Source: Bimuria novae-zelandiae CBS 107.79
Taxonomy: Eukaryota > Ascomycota > Dothideomycetes > Pleosporales > Didymosphaeriaceae
Assembly (NCBI GenBank): GCA_010015655.1
Contig: ML976794.1
Span: forward strand, 56,854 to 120,853
Direction: 5' to 3'
DNA length: 64,000 bases
Shown here: positions 10,741 to 21,400 of the stretch, one piece after another
Position numbering within the stretch: position 1 is the stretch's first letter
Layout of the letters: each line of letters begins with the position of its first letter
The notes under the pieces: model-generated
Told to the model about the DNA's origin: nothing
Databases searched by the model: none
The model's input: the letters and a program-made list of their open reading frames with translations, nothing else
Program-made: the position numbers and the translations under genes

Positions 10741-11230
10741 TCACTCAAAGGATCGATGTTGGCGTATCTCCTAGCAGAGGCATATGGGAGTGCGTGTATA
10801 AGAATGTAGCCTCGAATGAATTAAGTGCCTATAGGCCTGGTACGAAAGGATACGGAAAAGGTACTGAACTATAAAGGCCCCAAGCTCCTCTAAATACACC
10901 TCTTCCCAGATGGCTAGCTAGCACATAACTGCCATAGGTTGACCGTCGGTCTGATGGATCCGAAATAGGTCCGAATCGGATCCGTAGTTCCCCATCGGTC
11001 TGATAGATCCGAAATTGGTCCGATACGGATGAGTGTCGGTTTTCGGATGATCTCGAATCCTGTCTTAACTGGCCAAGGGTTCTCGTGTCGACGAGCGATT
11101 GTTCCTGTTACAACTATAAGGACATCCCTTGCTTTATTGTGGAATGTAAGGGAGGAATGTATCTCATACAAGGGTATAGGTACGCCAGCCACCATGCAAG
11201 TGCAAGGAACCATGTAATCGGACAACTATT
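10741..11230. other. GC-richer island with 49-bp direct repeat
   Basis: Less-mutated sequence between RIP-saturated flanks. It contains two copies, 49 bases apart (from 10946 and 10995), of a motif beginning TCGGTCTGAT and built around GGATCCGA/GGTCCGA palindromes. A 103-codon minus frame (10914-11225) runs through the repeat, so its peptide is itself repetitive and has no recognisable domain. Possibly the LTR or leader of copia A, since it lies at that element's expected 5' end; no terminal TG/CA pair could be fixed. Confidence 0.35.
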
Positions 11231-11729
11231 AATATACCTATCGTTAGCTAAATAATACTTACTTAGTAAAACCATAAATTCTTATTAGTAAGTATCCTTT
11301 AATATCTAACTAATATAGGTGCCACCCTCCTAGGTAGCTGGTATATATATAAAGTTTATATTAAAATTAATAGCGACTGATACGTTTTACAACGAATATT
11401 TATAGTAATTTAGTATTACTTTTAATCATTAACTAGTATATAAATATTAAAATTTAAATTATTTAGAGTCCCTACGTAGTCCTTAAAAAATAGTATATAT
11501 TTTATGTTATTATAAAGAGCCTCTAGGACGTTATTAAAAGGTAATTATACTACTTCGAAGTGTAGCTAGAGCACTATAATAAAGACTTTATAAAAGTTAT
11601 TCCTAGCGTTAGCTAAAGTTAAGCTAAGTTTCTATATACGTACGTAGTAATTATACTTAGTAAGTACCTATAGTAGTGCTTAGCTTCTTGCTAGCTAGCG
11701 CCCTGTGCGTAAAAGTATAAAAAGGTAAG
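11231..11729. other. RIP-mutated DNA, unassigned
   Basis: About 500 bases of AT-rich DNA with stops in all frames. No terminal repeats or motifs recognised. Confidence 0.4.
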
Positions 11730-11977
11730 TGTGACGATCGTGGGACTTGCTGTGATCTGGGCATCGTTACAAGGGCGATGGATGGCAGCTGCCACGCTGT
11801 GATGGCAGCTGCTACACTGAGAGGGTAGTCGCAGCATTGAGATGGCAGTCACCAGACAGCGGCAGACTTTACGCCGCCTGCTCAGCCCTCTCGATCCCTT
11901 TCTCTTCTTCAGATTTGAGTCTTTGTACATAGCGCCAATCCACCAGCCGCAAGGCTGCATTATCGCTGGCCGTTACA
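11730..11977 (+). repeat. Solo LTR related to gypsy family C
   Basis: 248-bp unit starting TGTGACGATCG and ending GGCCGTTACA, flanked by GTAAG (11725-11729) and GTCAG (11978-11982), a 4-of-5 match that may be a decayed target duplication. Inside are three imperfect copies of a GATGGCAGCTGCCAC-like unit, similar to the GGCAGCTGC repeats in the family-C LTR. It is little affected by RIP. Confidence 0.65.
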
Positions 11978-11982
11978 GTCAG

Positions 11983-12480
11983 TACTTTTTTCTCTACCTT
12001 AATTATTTAGCTATCTTTAACATGTAGCTTATAGTGCTTAATAAGCTATTTAAACGTCCTCCGCCGTAGTTATGTCTCCTTATAGAAGTATATATTATTA
12101 GTAAGGTACCTAGCTAGCTCTACTATTCCCAAATATATATTATCTTTATACTTATTTACTTTTATAAAGAAAGTAGGGGTTATCTTAGCAGCGTTAATTA
12201 AAAGTAAAGTTATTATTATAAACGCTTTTATAAGACCTATAAGACTCTATTTATTAAGTATTATAAAGGTTAAAAATACGAAAATTATATAAAATTAAGC
12301 TTAAAACTTTAAGGTTAGTAAAAATTATAATATCGAACTTAAATAAATATAAATAAACTCTTTGTTAATACTAATAAGACTTAATTTAGCTAGGCCTATT
12401 TTATAAGATAGAATATTTATTTATAACATTAAAATTACGTTTAACTAAATACGACATTAATATTAACTTGGCCTACCTAC
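11983..12480. other. RIP-mutated DNA, unassigned
   Basis: About 500 bases of AT-rich sequence with dense TAA/TAG. No family recognised. Confidence 0.4.
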
Positions 12481-13430
12481 TTTTGGTATAGTGAAATGAA
12501 ACCAAGGTTGAGATTGCGGCCACCGAACAGGCCCTTACATGTGCAGACTTGAGTGTGCTGGTAAGCAATGTGGAGGCAAGGTTCGCCGCCACTGACCGGT
12601 CCAGACCTTCTCCACACATAAGATTATCGGAAGAATCTCCGGTTCAACAATCGCTGGCCAGCTCGTCCTGTGGAGCGCGTGGGTTACCCAGTGGGATGGT
12701 GATTACGTTGGTGCTCGTGATTGTTCAATGTTCACTGGCGTCATTTCGAGGATAGAACAGCCTCAAATGTTCAGATGGCAAATTTTGTGTAGGCAAAGCG
12801 CTCAACAGTGTACTGTCCGGCTTTTTAAAGGGTTTATGCAACTTTCGCATGTGCTTTCTTAAGGTGTCTGCTTTCATGAGGTGTGCCGAAAAGTGTTGTA
12901 TCTGGTCGCAAACTGCCTAAGGTAACTATGTTCACGCCGCTGCGGTGCACCTGGGCAAGTTAGCGGAAACTTTGACGGGAGAATGTGGTCTGCACGGGAT
13001 CAGTTCCATGGCCCGTGGTCTTCATTGTTGAGGAGGGAGTTCTTGCAGCTGGTCCTGGAGGATGCAGGCTTTCGTGCCATGGTTCCTGCTGCACGCGCCG
13101 CGTACCGTCTCAACATGTACCTCAACACTTCCAGCACACGAAACCGCTGCCTACACCACGCGCGCATTTGATCCCAGAAAAGCGCTTGCGCTTACACTTG
13201 AAGGCATATGACTTGTTTGATGCCTAGAGGAGAGAATGCAGCCCTGGCGATATCGAAAAAAACGTCACGCGCGACTTGGCGTCTTCTTCAATGGAGTTCT
13301 TTTCTGTAGCGGTTTTCAGGTGCAAAGCGAAAGTCGAGGTCACACCTGTTGTATTGGGTTGTACAGACTGCGCTACTTGTACATAATAAGTGTTTATTAG
13401 ATGTGTCGGGAAGCTCCCTGTCTGCTATAA
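12481..13430. other. GC-balanced island with gene fragments of unknown identity
   Basis: About 950 bases with normal base composition between RIP-mutated blocks. Three frames look partly coding. A plus frame opens after a TGA near 12497 and runs to 12755; it reads ETKVEIAATEQALTCADLS early on. A minus frame ending with TGA at 12725-12727 contains LMKADTLRKHMRKLH, which has the His-X4-His tail of a C2H2 finger but no clear Cys pair. A plus frame at 12983-13171 contains REFLQLVLEDAGFRAM. They overlap and do not join into one gene without guessing introns. It may be a captured or eroded host gene. Confidence 0.35.
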
Positions 13431-14958
13431 TTGATAAGATATGTAACGTAATAAAAGTATCTTAAGCCCTTATATAAACAGTTACAAACCTCATTATCCT
13501 GTATTTAGCTAGCGACGAAAGGATAATCTCTTAAACCTTTTTATTTATACTATATTTTATAGTTAATAGCGTAAATCTATAATATAAAGGTGCTTTATGA
13601 ACTTTATATGCTTTTAATAAGGTAGTATCTTAGTTATACTATTAGTAGGTATTTTATTTATAGGTTATTATTATATATAAAGCTTTTTTTACTTTACTTC
13701 CTAGCAAATTTAGCTCTCGTAACTATTAATATACTTAAGCTTAGTTAATAGCTTATCTTACTTTTTTATACCTACACTAATAGTCCGCTAATTATCGCAC
13801 TAAATAATAAATATAGTATTAAATATTAAGAATAGTTCATTAAATAGACGTAGTTACTTTTATATTTCAAAGCTTATAGGGAAGAGTGCAGGTAGCTTTG
13901 CCTTAGTAATTAACTTAGTAACTATACGCTATAAGCTAGACTTCTAGTTAATAGATATCCTAAATAGCTAAAATATATAGCCTTAAAAGCTATAATAAGT
14001 CTTAAGGTTATGTATAAACGTAGTGTTAAATACATTAAAGAAGATAGGATTGCGATAGTATTTTTTATAGTTATATACTTTTGAATTTCTTTAGCTACGC
14101 AAGCTTTAAGTGCATAGTGATATGTCTCCAGAACGTAATACCATACTTTATATATAGAGTCTACGTTAGCTTATTAAGGATTAATAAGGTATAAAGCGTA
14201 GTTTACGTATATACGTGCTAGACCTAGGCGGATAAACTATGTTAGAAACAAAAGATAGCCAATAAGCTCTTAATGAAGCTTTATGTAAGCTATATTCAGT
14301 TTCTTGATAAATAGTTTAAGATAGTTAACTATTATAGGTATTTCTATATAGCAGCTAGTAGGCGTTATACTATACTCTATAACTACTTTATTAATATAGG
14401 TATTTTAAAGTAACTAAAGCTTATTAGTAGCGATGTCTTGTAGAACGTGTATATTTAAGAACTACTTAACTAGACTAAGTTACTTTAATTAGTAGTATTT
14501 ACTAAGTTTTTACTTAAACTATTTATGCAGCTTAGCTTTGCGTGAGTAAAAGGCTATAATAATATTATTAATATAGATAAATAGGATAAGCTAGTTATTT
14601 ATATATATAAGAAACTTGCCATAGACATTATTCCTAGGTGCTATAATGTAGTATAGAGCTCCCTATACTATAGTAGTAGTACGTCCTTTAGCCTATAGAG
14701 AGCGTAGAGTACTTAAAATAGTATTTTATTTTTTAAAAATCTATCTAGCGACTACGCGTAGAGTAAATAATAAAGGAAAGTATTACGAAAAGCTATTAGT
14801 ATATTATACTAAATTAACTTTAGCCTAAAGTAATTAGTAATAGTAATAATTACTCTAAAAGTACGTACTGCTAGTGTAGTAGCGCAGGTGTCTTTATATA
14901 GCTACTAGAGATTACGTCTAAGTACTAGACCTGTCTTAAATCGCAATAGGAAGCTATC
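13431..14958 (-). mobile_element. Ty1/copia remnant (copia B)
   Basis: Minus-strand element with reverse transcriptase at 14540-14958. The part at 13431-14540 would be the rest of RT and RNase H plus the 3' end, but no LTR was delimited. It is cut at 14958 by the LTR of gypsy D. The sequence on the other side of D (from 42657) appears to belong to a different element, so the N-terminal part of copia B is not located. Confidence 0.7.
14540..14958 (-). pseudogene. Copia B reverse transcriptase fragment
   Basis: Minus-strand reading, from high to low coordinate, gives RFKTGLVLRRNL (RT motif normally near RYKARLVARG), then VLYALYRLKDVLLL (motif normally KALYGLKQAPLLW) and finally YINNIII at 14555-14575, which is YVDD with both Asp codons turned to Asn. 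The spacing is that of copia RT. All stops are TAA/TAG. The catalytic pair is destroyed by RIP. Confidence 0.8.
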
Positions 14959-15396
14959 TGTTAAGCCCCTATAAGTAGCCAGTCTAGAAGGAGTCTTTAG
15001 TTGGTTTTCGGACAAGAGCATTAGTAATATAAGTAAAAGTTTTACTAATAGCTTGCGCTTATTAATAGGTGTTAGTATTAAAAGTGTGTATAGCATAAAC
15101 GAATTAAGAAGAGCTTAAGTTAAATCAAAACAATAGATTAATAAATATGTTAAATATAAATATAAAAGCTTGTATTTGCGTTCTTATATACTTGGCTTAT
15201 TCCTGCTCGTTGGCGAGCGCTCTCTGCAGAGCGCTCTCTGGTAAGCGCTTATAAGCAAGTGCTCTTTAGTGAGTAGTTACGTAACTTAGCGTCCTATGGC
15301 GTAGTTACTAATAATTGGTTACTCCTAGTAAATAATGTAAGGAATTAGATATAAAACTAGCATAGTTATCTTTAGAGTTTAGATCTTAATATTATC
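14959..15396 (-). repeat. 3' LTR of gypsy D
   Basis: Starts TGTTAAGCCCC. Shares a long block with 42224-42656, including the TGCTCGTTGGCGAGCGCTCT palindromic stretch. The inner end is blurred by mutation near the polypurine tract (15395-15410 on the minus strand), so the boundary is uncertain by a few bases. Confidence 0.8.
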
Positions 15397-15472
15397 TCCT
15401 CCCTTCTAAGATTCGTCCTTAAATTATATATTTAATTTTACCTCTTTTTATATAAGTGTAACGTTAGCTAAT

Positions 15473-16221
15473 ATGCCTACTAATTTTACTATCTATAAAT
15501 TCTATTTATATAACGAAATCCTTTAAGCTAGCTTTATTACTAAGTATTCTTATTTTAAGTATAAATTTAAATGTTAAGAGTGCCGCATTATACTAAAGTT
15601 AAGTTTAAAATTTACTAAGTATATTTATCTTAGCTATTTATGCGTTAACATATTTTAGGCGTCCTTAGATAAGATACAAGAGGAGTATAAGAAGAAGATT
15701 AAAAAGAATATAAAATAGTTAGCTACTATTATTTCTTATTGATTAAAGAATAACAAGATATTAGCATAGGCTAAAAAGCGTATACGTAGAAAGACGTTAT
15801 ATTGTGCGTCTAATCTGGCTACTAAGTGTGACGGCCCAGTACACTGGCAGGTCACATGATCCCGCGCCTAAACGCGACTGCCTTACGCCCCAGAGCGACC
15901 GCCTCCCATACCTAGGACGACTACCTGCGCAGATGGGGTCCGAAGGGTTATTCCGTGCCGAACGGCAGCGCACAAAAGCACAGCTGGCCTATGTACCTAT
16001 AGTCTCCTCATCTTAGTGTAGCTGAAATAGAGCCAACTTACCTCATCTACTCTTTCGATGCAGGAGCCCGTGCTCGTCCTCACACTAAGGAAGAGATAGT
16101 ATATGCTAAGGTGCTTAATTGTCCCGCTATAAATGCTTTAGTGAGATATTCGCCTGCTATATAGGCTACTCTTAGCTTATTAGATGATTTTACTACTCCA
16201 CCCGTTCTATGTTCTAAGTAA
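15473..16221 (+). pseudogene. Antisense ORF of gypsy D, split by a solo LTR
   Basis: Frame on the strand opposite D gag-pol, beginning ATG 15473 and ending TAA 16219-16221. A family-C solo LTR plus target duplication (15827-16089) interrupts it, and the frame rejoins exactly when these are removed. Tyr/Cys positions in the N-terminal third keep C-X2-C-X6-C spacing (Tyr, Tyr, Cys); the second half of the cluster is less clear. It then reads ASLDKIQEEYKKKIKK, a charged helical stretch like that in element B, and closes with SPAI.ATLSLLDDF, matching SPLMWSTLGLLDNY in B. Stops are all TAA/TAG/TGA at former Gln or Trp/Arg codons. Confidence 0.65.
15827..16084 (-). repeat. Solo LTR of gypsy family C
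   Basis: 258-bp LTR, reverse orientation relative to the family-C LTRs at 29239 and 35612 when read on the plus strand (starts TGTGACGG, ends CGTCCTCACA). Perfect target duplication CTAAG at 15822-15826 and 16085-16089. It is almost free of RIP although it lies inside the saturated D element. Contains GTCACATGAT at 15851-15860. The open frame at 15804-16016 is accidental. Confidence 0.9.
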
Positions 16222-16224
16222 GTT

Positions 16225-16822
16225 ACTTATAGTATTATTTAATTATCAACTAATAGTTTCCTAGGTAATTTATTAGTTCTTACATATTTTCGCTATAAGG
16301 GTAATCTTTTTACTTAATAAGATACATTTGTAGCTAATTCCTATATCGTAGTATATATTTAACTTCAAATTTATTCTCTTCCTCTATCTAGTAATAGAAG
16401 GTGATTTTAACTAGTGTTTCTAGATTTGCTAGTTCTAATTAGTCTATGTAGAATACTAGGTGTACTTTAGTATCTAGTAGCAGTTCTAATTAGTAGTTAA
16501 CTAGTAATATTTATTTTAAAATAAAAAATAATCTAATCTTAATGTAATCTTGTTTCTTATATTTCTTTTTTTAGATTTAAAAATTGTTCGTCAGTTGATA
16601 TAAGAAAGACTTTACTACTAAGCTTTTTTAAATTCTTTTAAAGTTATTTGTAAATTTTCTTTTTAATTTTTATTATATTAATCGCTTCTTTTTCCCTACT
16701 TACTATAGGAAATACTTAATTAAAGAGATATAAGTGTCTTTAATGGTTTATATAGAATAGTGTGTATTTAGTCGCCACTAATACTTGGTTATTATATGCT
16801 AGTTGTGCTATAGGTAATAGGG
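16225..16822 (-). pseudogene. Gypsy D integrase C-terminus and chromodomain
   Basis: Minus-strand tail of D pol. It aligns with B 18420-19080: the integrase C-terminal module, then a chromodomain with stop codons at former Trp/Gln sites. It is followed by the 3' antisense ORF region. Continues at 37421 after A2. Confidence 0.7.
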
Positions 16823-17269
16823 TGTTACGGTCCAGAAGTCAAAGGTGGAACGATAGGCCTTATGACGGCAACCAGGCCCCACCTTAGGCTTACGTAATGT
16901 CCCAGGCTATCTTAGACGCCAAGACCATAGGGCATTATAGGGCCACGTGACCGAGGTCACGTGACGTCCCAAGATATCCCATGGGATCCCACGAGGCAAG
17001 GATGTGGGATACCATAAGACTCTATAGGACAAGGAGGGTATATCTATAGGACGGTTTCCTATATTACGCTCCTTATAGTTAACTTACATATCTTCTATGC
17101 GAGTACGTTCTCCTATATAGACTAATAGTTATCTTATTTATTATAAAATTAAATTATATAGCTACGCGCTAAGTGTCGCATTAATTTATATTATTAAAAA
17201 TTTATAAAGTGCTACTTTAGCCTTACTACCCTAATTTAGATTAGACTAAGGTGTGAGCGCTTTATAACA
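16823..17269 (+). repeat. 5' LTR of gypsy A2
   Basis: 447 bp, TGTTACGG to TATAACA. Contains the palindrome CACGTGACCGAGGTCACGTG at 16944-16963. Confidence 0.92.
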
Positions 17270-17338
17270 TTTTAACTACCTATCTAGTACAACATGACAG
17301 GACTAAGCACCCTAGCTATAGCGCTAACCCTAGAGAGG

Positions 17339-17814
17339 TGTTAAGTCCCTACGGGTAGCTAGTCCGAAATGGGGTTAAGGTTGGTTCTCTAGCAGGAGCG
17401 ATGTCGAAACGGGAAAGGGTGTATTAATAGCTCGCGCTTATTAATAGGGTGTTAGTATTAAAGTAAGGTGCGTTACAATTAAATTAACAAGAGCCTGAGT
17501 GAATCCAAATAATAGATTAATAAACAGGTTAAACACGAGGTGGAAGAGTCTATCCTTATATTCCTATATACTTAGCATGCTTAACTTACTCGCTTCGAGC
17601 ATGTCGAGCGCAGCCTTAGCTTTCTATATATGCTTAACTTACTCGCTTTGAGCATGTCGAGCGTAGCCTTGGCTTTCTGCATATGCTTGACTTGCTCGAT
17701 TTGAGCGCTTCGAGCAGTCACGTAACCTGCCTATTACTGTGCCACCATTGGCTCCCATAAGACCTTGGCCGTCTTAGAATGTTAGCCTAGTGATGCTAAA
17801 TACAGATCCTAACA
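17339..17814 (-). repeat. 3' LTR of gypsy B
   Basis: 476 bp. Includes about 2.5 tandem copies of a 53-bp unit around GCTCGCTTCGAGCATGTC (about 17577-17716). Confidence 0.93.
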
Positions 17815-17882
17815 TCATCCCCTCTCTCCGACAATTCGTCCTCGAATCACATAACCTGTTTTACTAAATAGATAAAGTTTAG

Positions 17883-18416
17883 TTGCCCCGCTTCTTAGTG
17901 CGCTTTGCTATAATATCTTCCGCTAAAGCCCGCGCTATTCGCCTTAGCATTAAAACTTACTATAATAGTATTATTTATCCTATCTCTTATAATTATTACT
18001 TACTTTCTAGCTCTAAGTGTATTGTTATGCTGTCGTCTAATCCTAACGCCTATTTAAAGTGTTCTAAGTGTATTTGTGCGTAAAAGTCTTGCGTAAACTT
18101 GTCGTGGGCATTATTAGACAAGACTCGTAATAAGTATAAAAAGAAGGTAGATACGGATAAGAAATTGTTAGCAAAAGTGTTAATCTAACTTTTGCAAAAT
18201 AAGAAAATATTACAACAGGCTAAAGAGCGTGCTAAGAAAAAGGCGCAATACCTTATATTTAAAATAGATGCTACTAGAGAGTTAGAAGCAGAGGCTGCGT
18301 CAGAGGACTATCCTATCGTGGCGGCCACTGTTGGCTTCTCTCCTCTAATGTGGTCGACACTAGGATTATTAGATAATTACTCTAGTACCTTGCCTATAAC
18401 CGCGAGCGGCTCTTAG
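17883..18416 (+). pseudogene. Antisense Zn2Cys6-like ORF of gypsy B (best copy)
   Basis: 178-codon frame on the strand opposite gag-pol, from a TTG at 17883 (in the place of D's ATG) to TAG at 18414-18416. Only two stops interrupt it, both TAA at likely former CAA codons (18081-18083 and near 18186), far fewer than in nearby pol. Residues 38-75 give C-X2-C-X6-C-X13-C-X2-C-X6-C if two Tyr are read as RIP products of Cys; the last four ligands are still Cys (KCSKC, then SC). Next comes LLDKTRNKYKKKVD and a Lys/Glu/Leu helix with QAKERAKKKAQYL, then an acidic tail and SPLMWSTLGLLDNY. The layout resembles a zinc-cluster transcription factor: DNA-binding head, then dimerising coil. Function is inferred. 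It lies between the chromodomain and the 3' LTR, about 70 bases from the LTR. Confidence 0.7.
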
Positions 18417-18419
18417 GTA

Positions 18420-21400
18420 TATTCCTGTGGTATTAGTAGAGCAATTATTTGCAGTTTGCTAAGTTTTCCTTAGGTTTCTATGTGTTCTCGCTATATAAGT
18501 ATTTTTTTTATTTAATAAGATATGTGCGTGGCTAATCCGTGTGTTATAGTATTTATTTAACTTCGAATTCGTTTTCTTCCTCTGGTTAGTGATAGAAGGT
18601 GGTTTCGACTAGTGTCTCTAGGTCGACTAGTTCCAATCGGTCTATATGCAATACTAGGTGTATTTTAGCGTCTAGTGGTAGTTCTAATCTATAGTTAACC
18701 GGTGATATTTGCTTGGAAATGAAAAATGGTCCGACCTTGATATAATCCAGTTTCTTGTGTTTCTTCTTCTAAGTTCGAAGATTCTTTGTAAGCAAATATG
18801 CTTTATCCCCCTTCTTTAGCTAAGGTGCCGTTTTTCGTTTTCAATTTGTATAGGAAATAGCTTGCTATTAAGCTTTCTCGAGATTCTCTCGGAGTTGTTC
18901 GTGCGTCTTTTTTATTTTTTCCGCCAAACTAATAGCTTCTTCCGTTTTAATAGTCGTAGGAAACGTTTAATTAAAGAAATATAAATATCTTCTGTAGTTT
19001 GCATAGAATAGCGTGTATCCCGTTACTGCTAATATCTTATTATTATATGCCAATTATGCCATAGGTAATAGGGAAATCTAGTTATTTTTCTGGTTGTTGC
19101 AATAGATGCGTAGGTACGTTTTAATCGTCTAATTCGTACGTTCTGTTTGTCTATCTGTCTGTGGATAATAAGCTGTTAATAGCTTCTGTTTTATTCTAAT
19201 AAGTGCCATAAGCGTTGTCTAGTAATTTAAGGTAAAGAGCTTGTCTCGATTGCTAATAATTGTCTTTGGTATGCCATGGTGTCGTATAAGGCGGTTTAGG
19301 ATAAGGAATGCGAGTTCTTTGGCTGTAGTTGTCTTCTAGCATGGTAGCAGTTCTACGTATTTAGTAAATTAATAAATAATTACTAATATAGAATTGTACT
19401 TTATTCCTATTGCTGGGTCCTTTGATCCGGGTAGTCCTGTTACAAAGTCTATAGCGATATCTTTCTATAGTGCTATTGGTATCTGGATTGCTTGCATCTC
19501 GCCGTACTTAAGATGTGTTGCGTGCTTGTTTTGTTGGCATTCTGCGTATTTGCGGATATACTAGGTTACTACTTCTTTAATTCCTTTGAAGATGTAATTG
19601 CGCTGGATAAGTTCTATTGTTTTCTTAATTCCTGGGTGTCCGTACGCAGGGTCGTCGTGGTATTATTAAATAATCTTGGTTTATTATTTTACGGGTACCT
19701 CTGGTGTTGTCACGAGGATTTAATTAAGTTCCGCTGTTAGTCCGAGGGATCCGTCTTTATTTTACCGTAGAATAGTAGAACAGGTTTTAATCTTATCTCC
19801 TACAAGATTGCTACGCCTGCTTAGGGCGTCTGCTTGTCTATTTTCCTTGCCTAGGGTGTATATAATCTTGAATTTGTACTGCCTTATTGTTTCTGACTAT
19901 CTCGCTTGACGTGGTGTTAATTCCTTGGTTGTCATAAATCATAAGAGATTCTTATAGTCTATAAAGATTATAAAATCTAAGCAACTGTGTGCGTAGATCC
20001 TCTAATGCTTTAATACTCTAATAATTACGTATAGTTCTTTGTCGTGTATGTCGTATCGTAATTCCGCGTCGTTAAGTTTGCATAAGTAGTAGGCGATTAA
20101 ATGCTAATGCCTATCCTTTTCTTGCTTTGCACATGCTCCCAGTGCTAAGTCGCTTACGTCCGTTTCAATCCTTAGTGGTTTATTATCTTGGAAGTGCATC
20201 AGTACTAGTGGACTAATACATGCTTGCCGTAGTGCCTGGAATGCTTCTTCGCATTCTGTTATCCATTTAAAGGGTACGTCCTTCTTAGTAAGGTTTATAA
20301 GCGGTATTATGATCCTTGCGTAATCCTTAATAAATTGTTAATTAAATCTACAGAATCTACAGAATTCCTGGATGTTCTTAGCTAATTGTGGTCGTGGCTA
20401 GTCTTTAATATATTTAATTTTGTCTAGGCTTACCTTAATTCCTTTAGTATTAATAACATGTCTAAGGAATTTAAGTTTTATTTAGAAGAACTTGCACTTT
20501 TCTAATTTAAGTTATAAGTATAACTTATTAAGTTCCTTAAGTACTATCTTAACATGTTCCACGTGGTCGTTTATGTTTTCTAAGTAGATTAGAATGTCGT
20601 CTATGTATGCAATAATAAAGATGTCGAGGTAGTATTATAAGATATTATTAATAAGCGCCTAGAATGTAGCTAGTGCGTTTATAAGTCTAAATAGCATAAC
20701 AGTGTACTTAAACAGTCCATATCTAGATCTAAATGCTGTTTTCTATTCTTTACCTTTCTTAATTTATATAAGGTGGTATCCATCGCGTAGGTCTAGTGAG
20801 GTAAACATTTTTGCTCGTGCTAGCCTGTCTCGTAGTTCTCTAATATTTAATAACGGGTATTGGTTCTTGATCGTTATGTTATTAAGTTTTTAGTAGTCTA
20901 CGTAGGGTCGCAATTCGCCGCTCTTCTTAGGTATAAATATAAATAGGCTTGCTGCTAGTGACTTTAATAGTCGTATATATCCTTTTGCCAAATTCTTCTT
21001 AATAAATTCCTTTTCTTCTTAGAGTTCTTTGCCTAATTTCGCGTATAGTAGTCTAAAGGGTAGCGTCTTCCCTTCTTCTAGGTTAATTTTGTGATCCTAG
21101 GGTTAGTGCTTAAATAGGTTTGCTTTTCCTTCCTCTTCTCGAAACAGATAGCTCTATTCTATAAACTATTTAGGGATTCTGTAGGTTGTGCGTTGCTCTC
21201 TTTCCTTTACGGGAATTAGCTTGTCTACTGCCTTACGCTCTGTGACCTGGTGGTTCCTGCCAGCGTTTGCTAAGGGTAATTCGATCTTAACTCTCGTTTA
21301 CAAGACTATGTTATTAATAGCTCTCTTATTTACTATTAAACTCTACTAATGCGTAGGTATTACTTATAATGCATAATTATAGCGCTTAAAGGATAGCGTT

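Noticed and set aside
10914..11225. 103-codon minus-strand ORF
   Set aside because: Runs through a 49-bp direct repeat, so its peptide is repeated; no start context or domain.
12725..12937. Possible C2H2 zinc finger on the minus strand
   Set aside because: His-X4-His is present but only one upstream Cys is seen and the frame is closed by stops just upstream.
15804..16016. 70-codon plus-strand ORF
   Set aside because: Starts outside and runs into the family-C solo LTR; not conserved as a protein.
17577..17716. CRISPR-like repeats
   Set aside because: Direct tandem repeats without spacers, inside an LTR of a eukaryotic retrotransposon.
19492..19740. 82-codon plus-strand ORF with hydrophobic start
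   Set aside because: Shadow of the B integrase reading on the minus strand, which shows recognised motifs.
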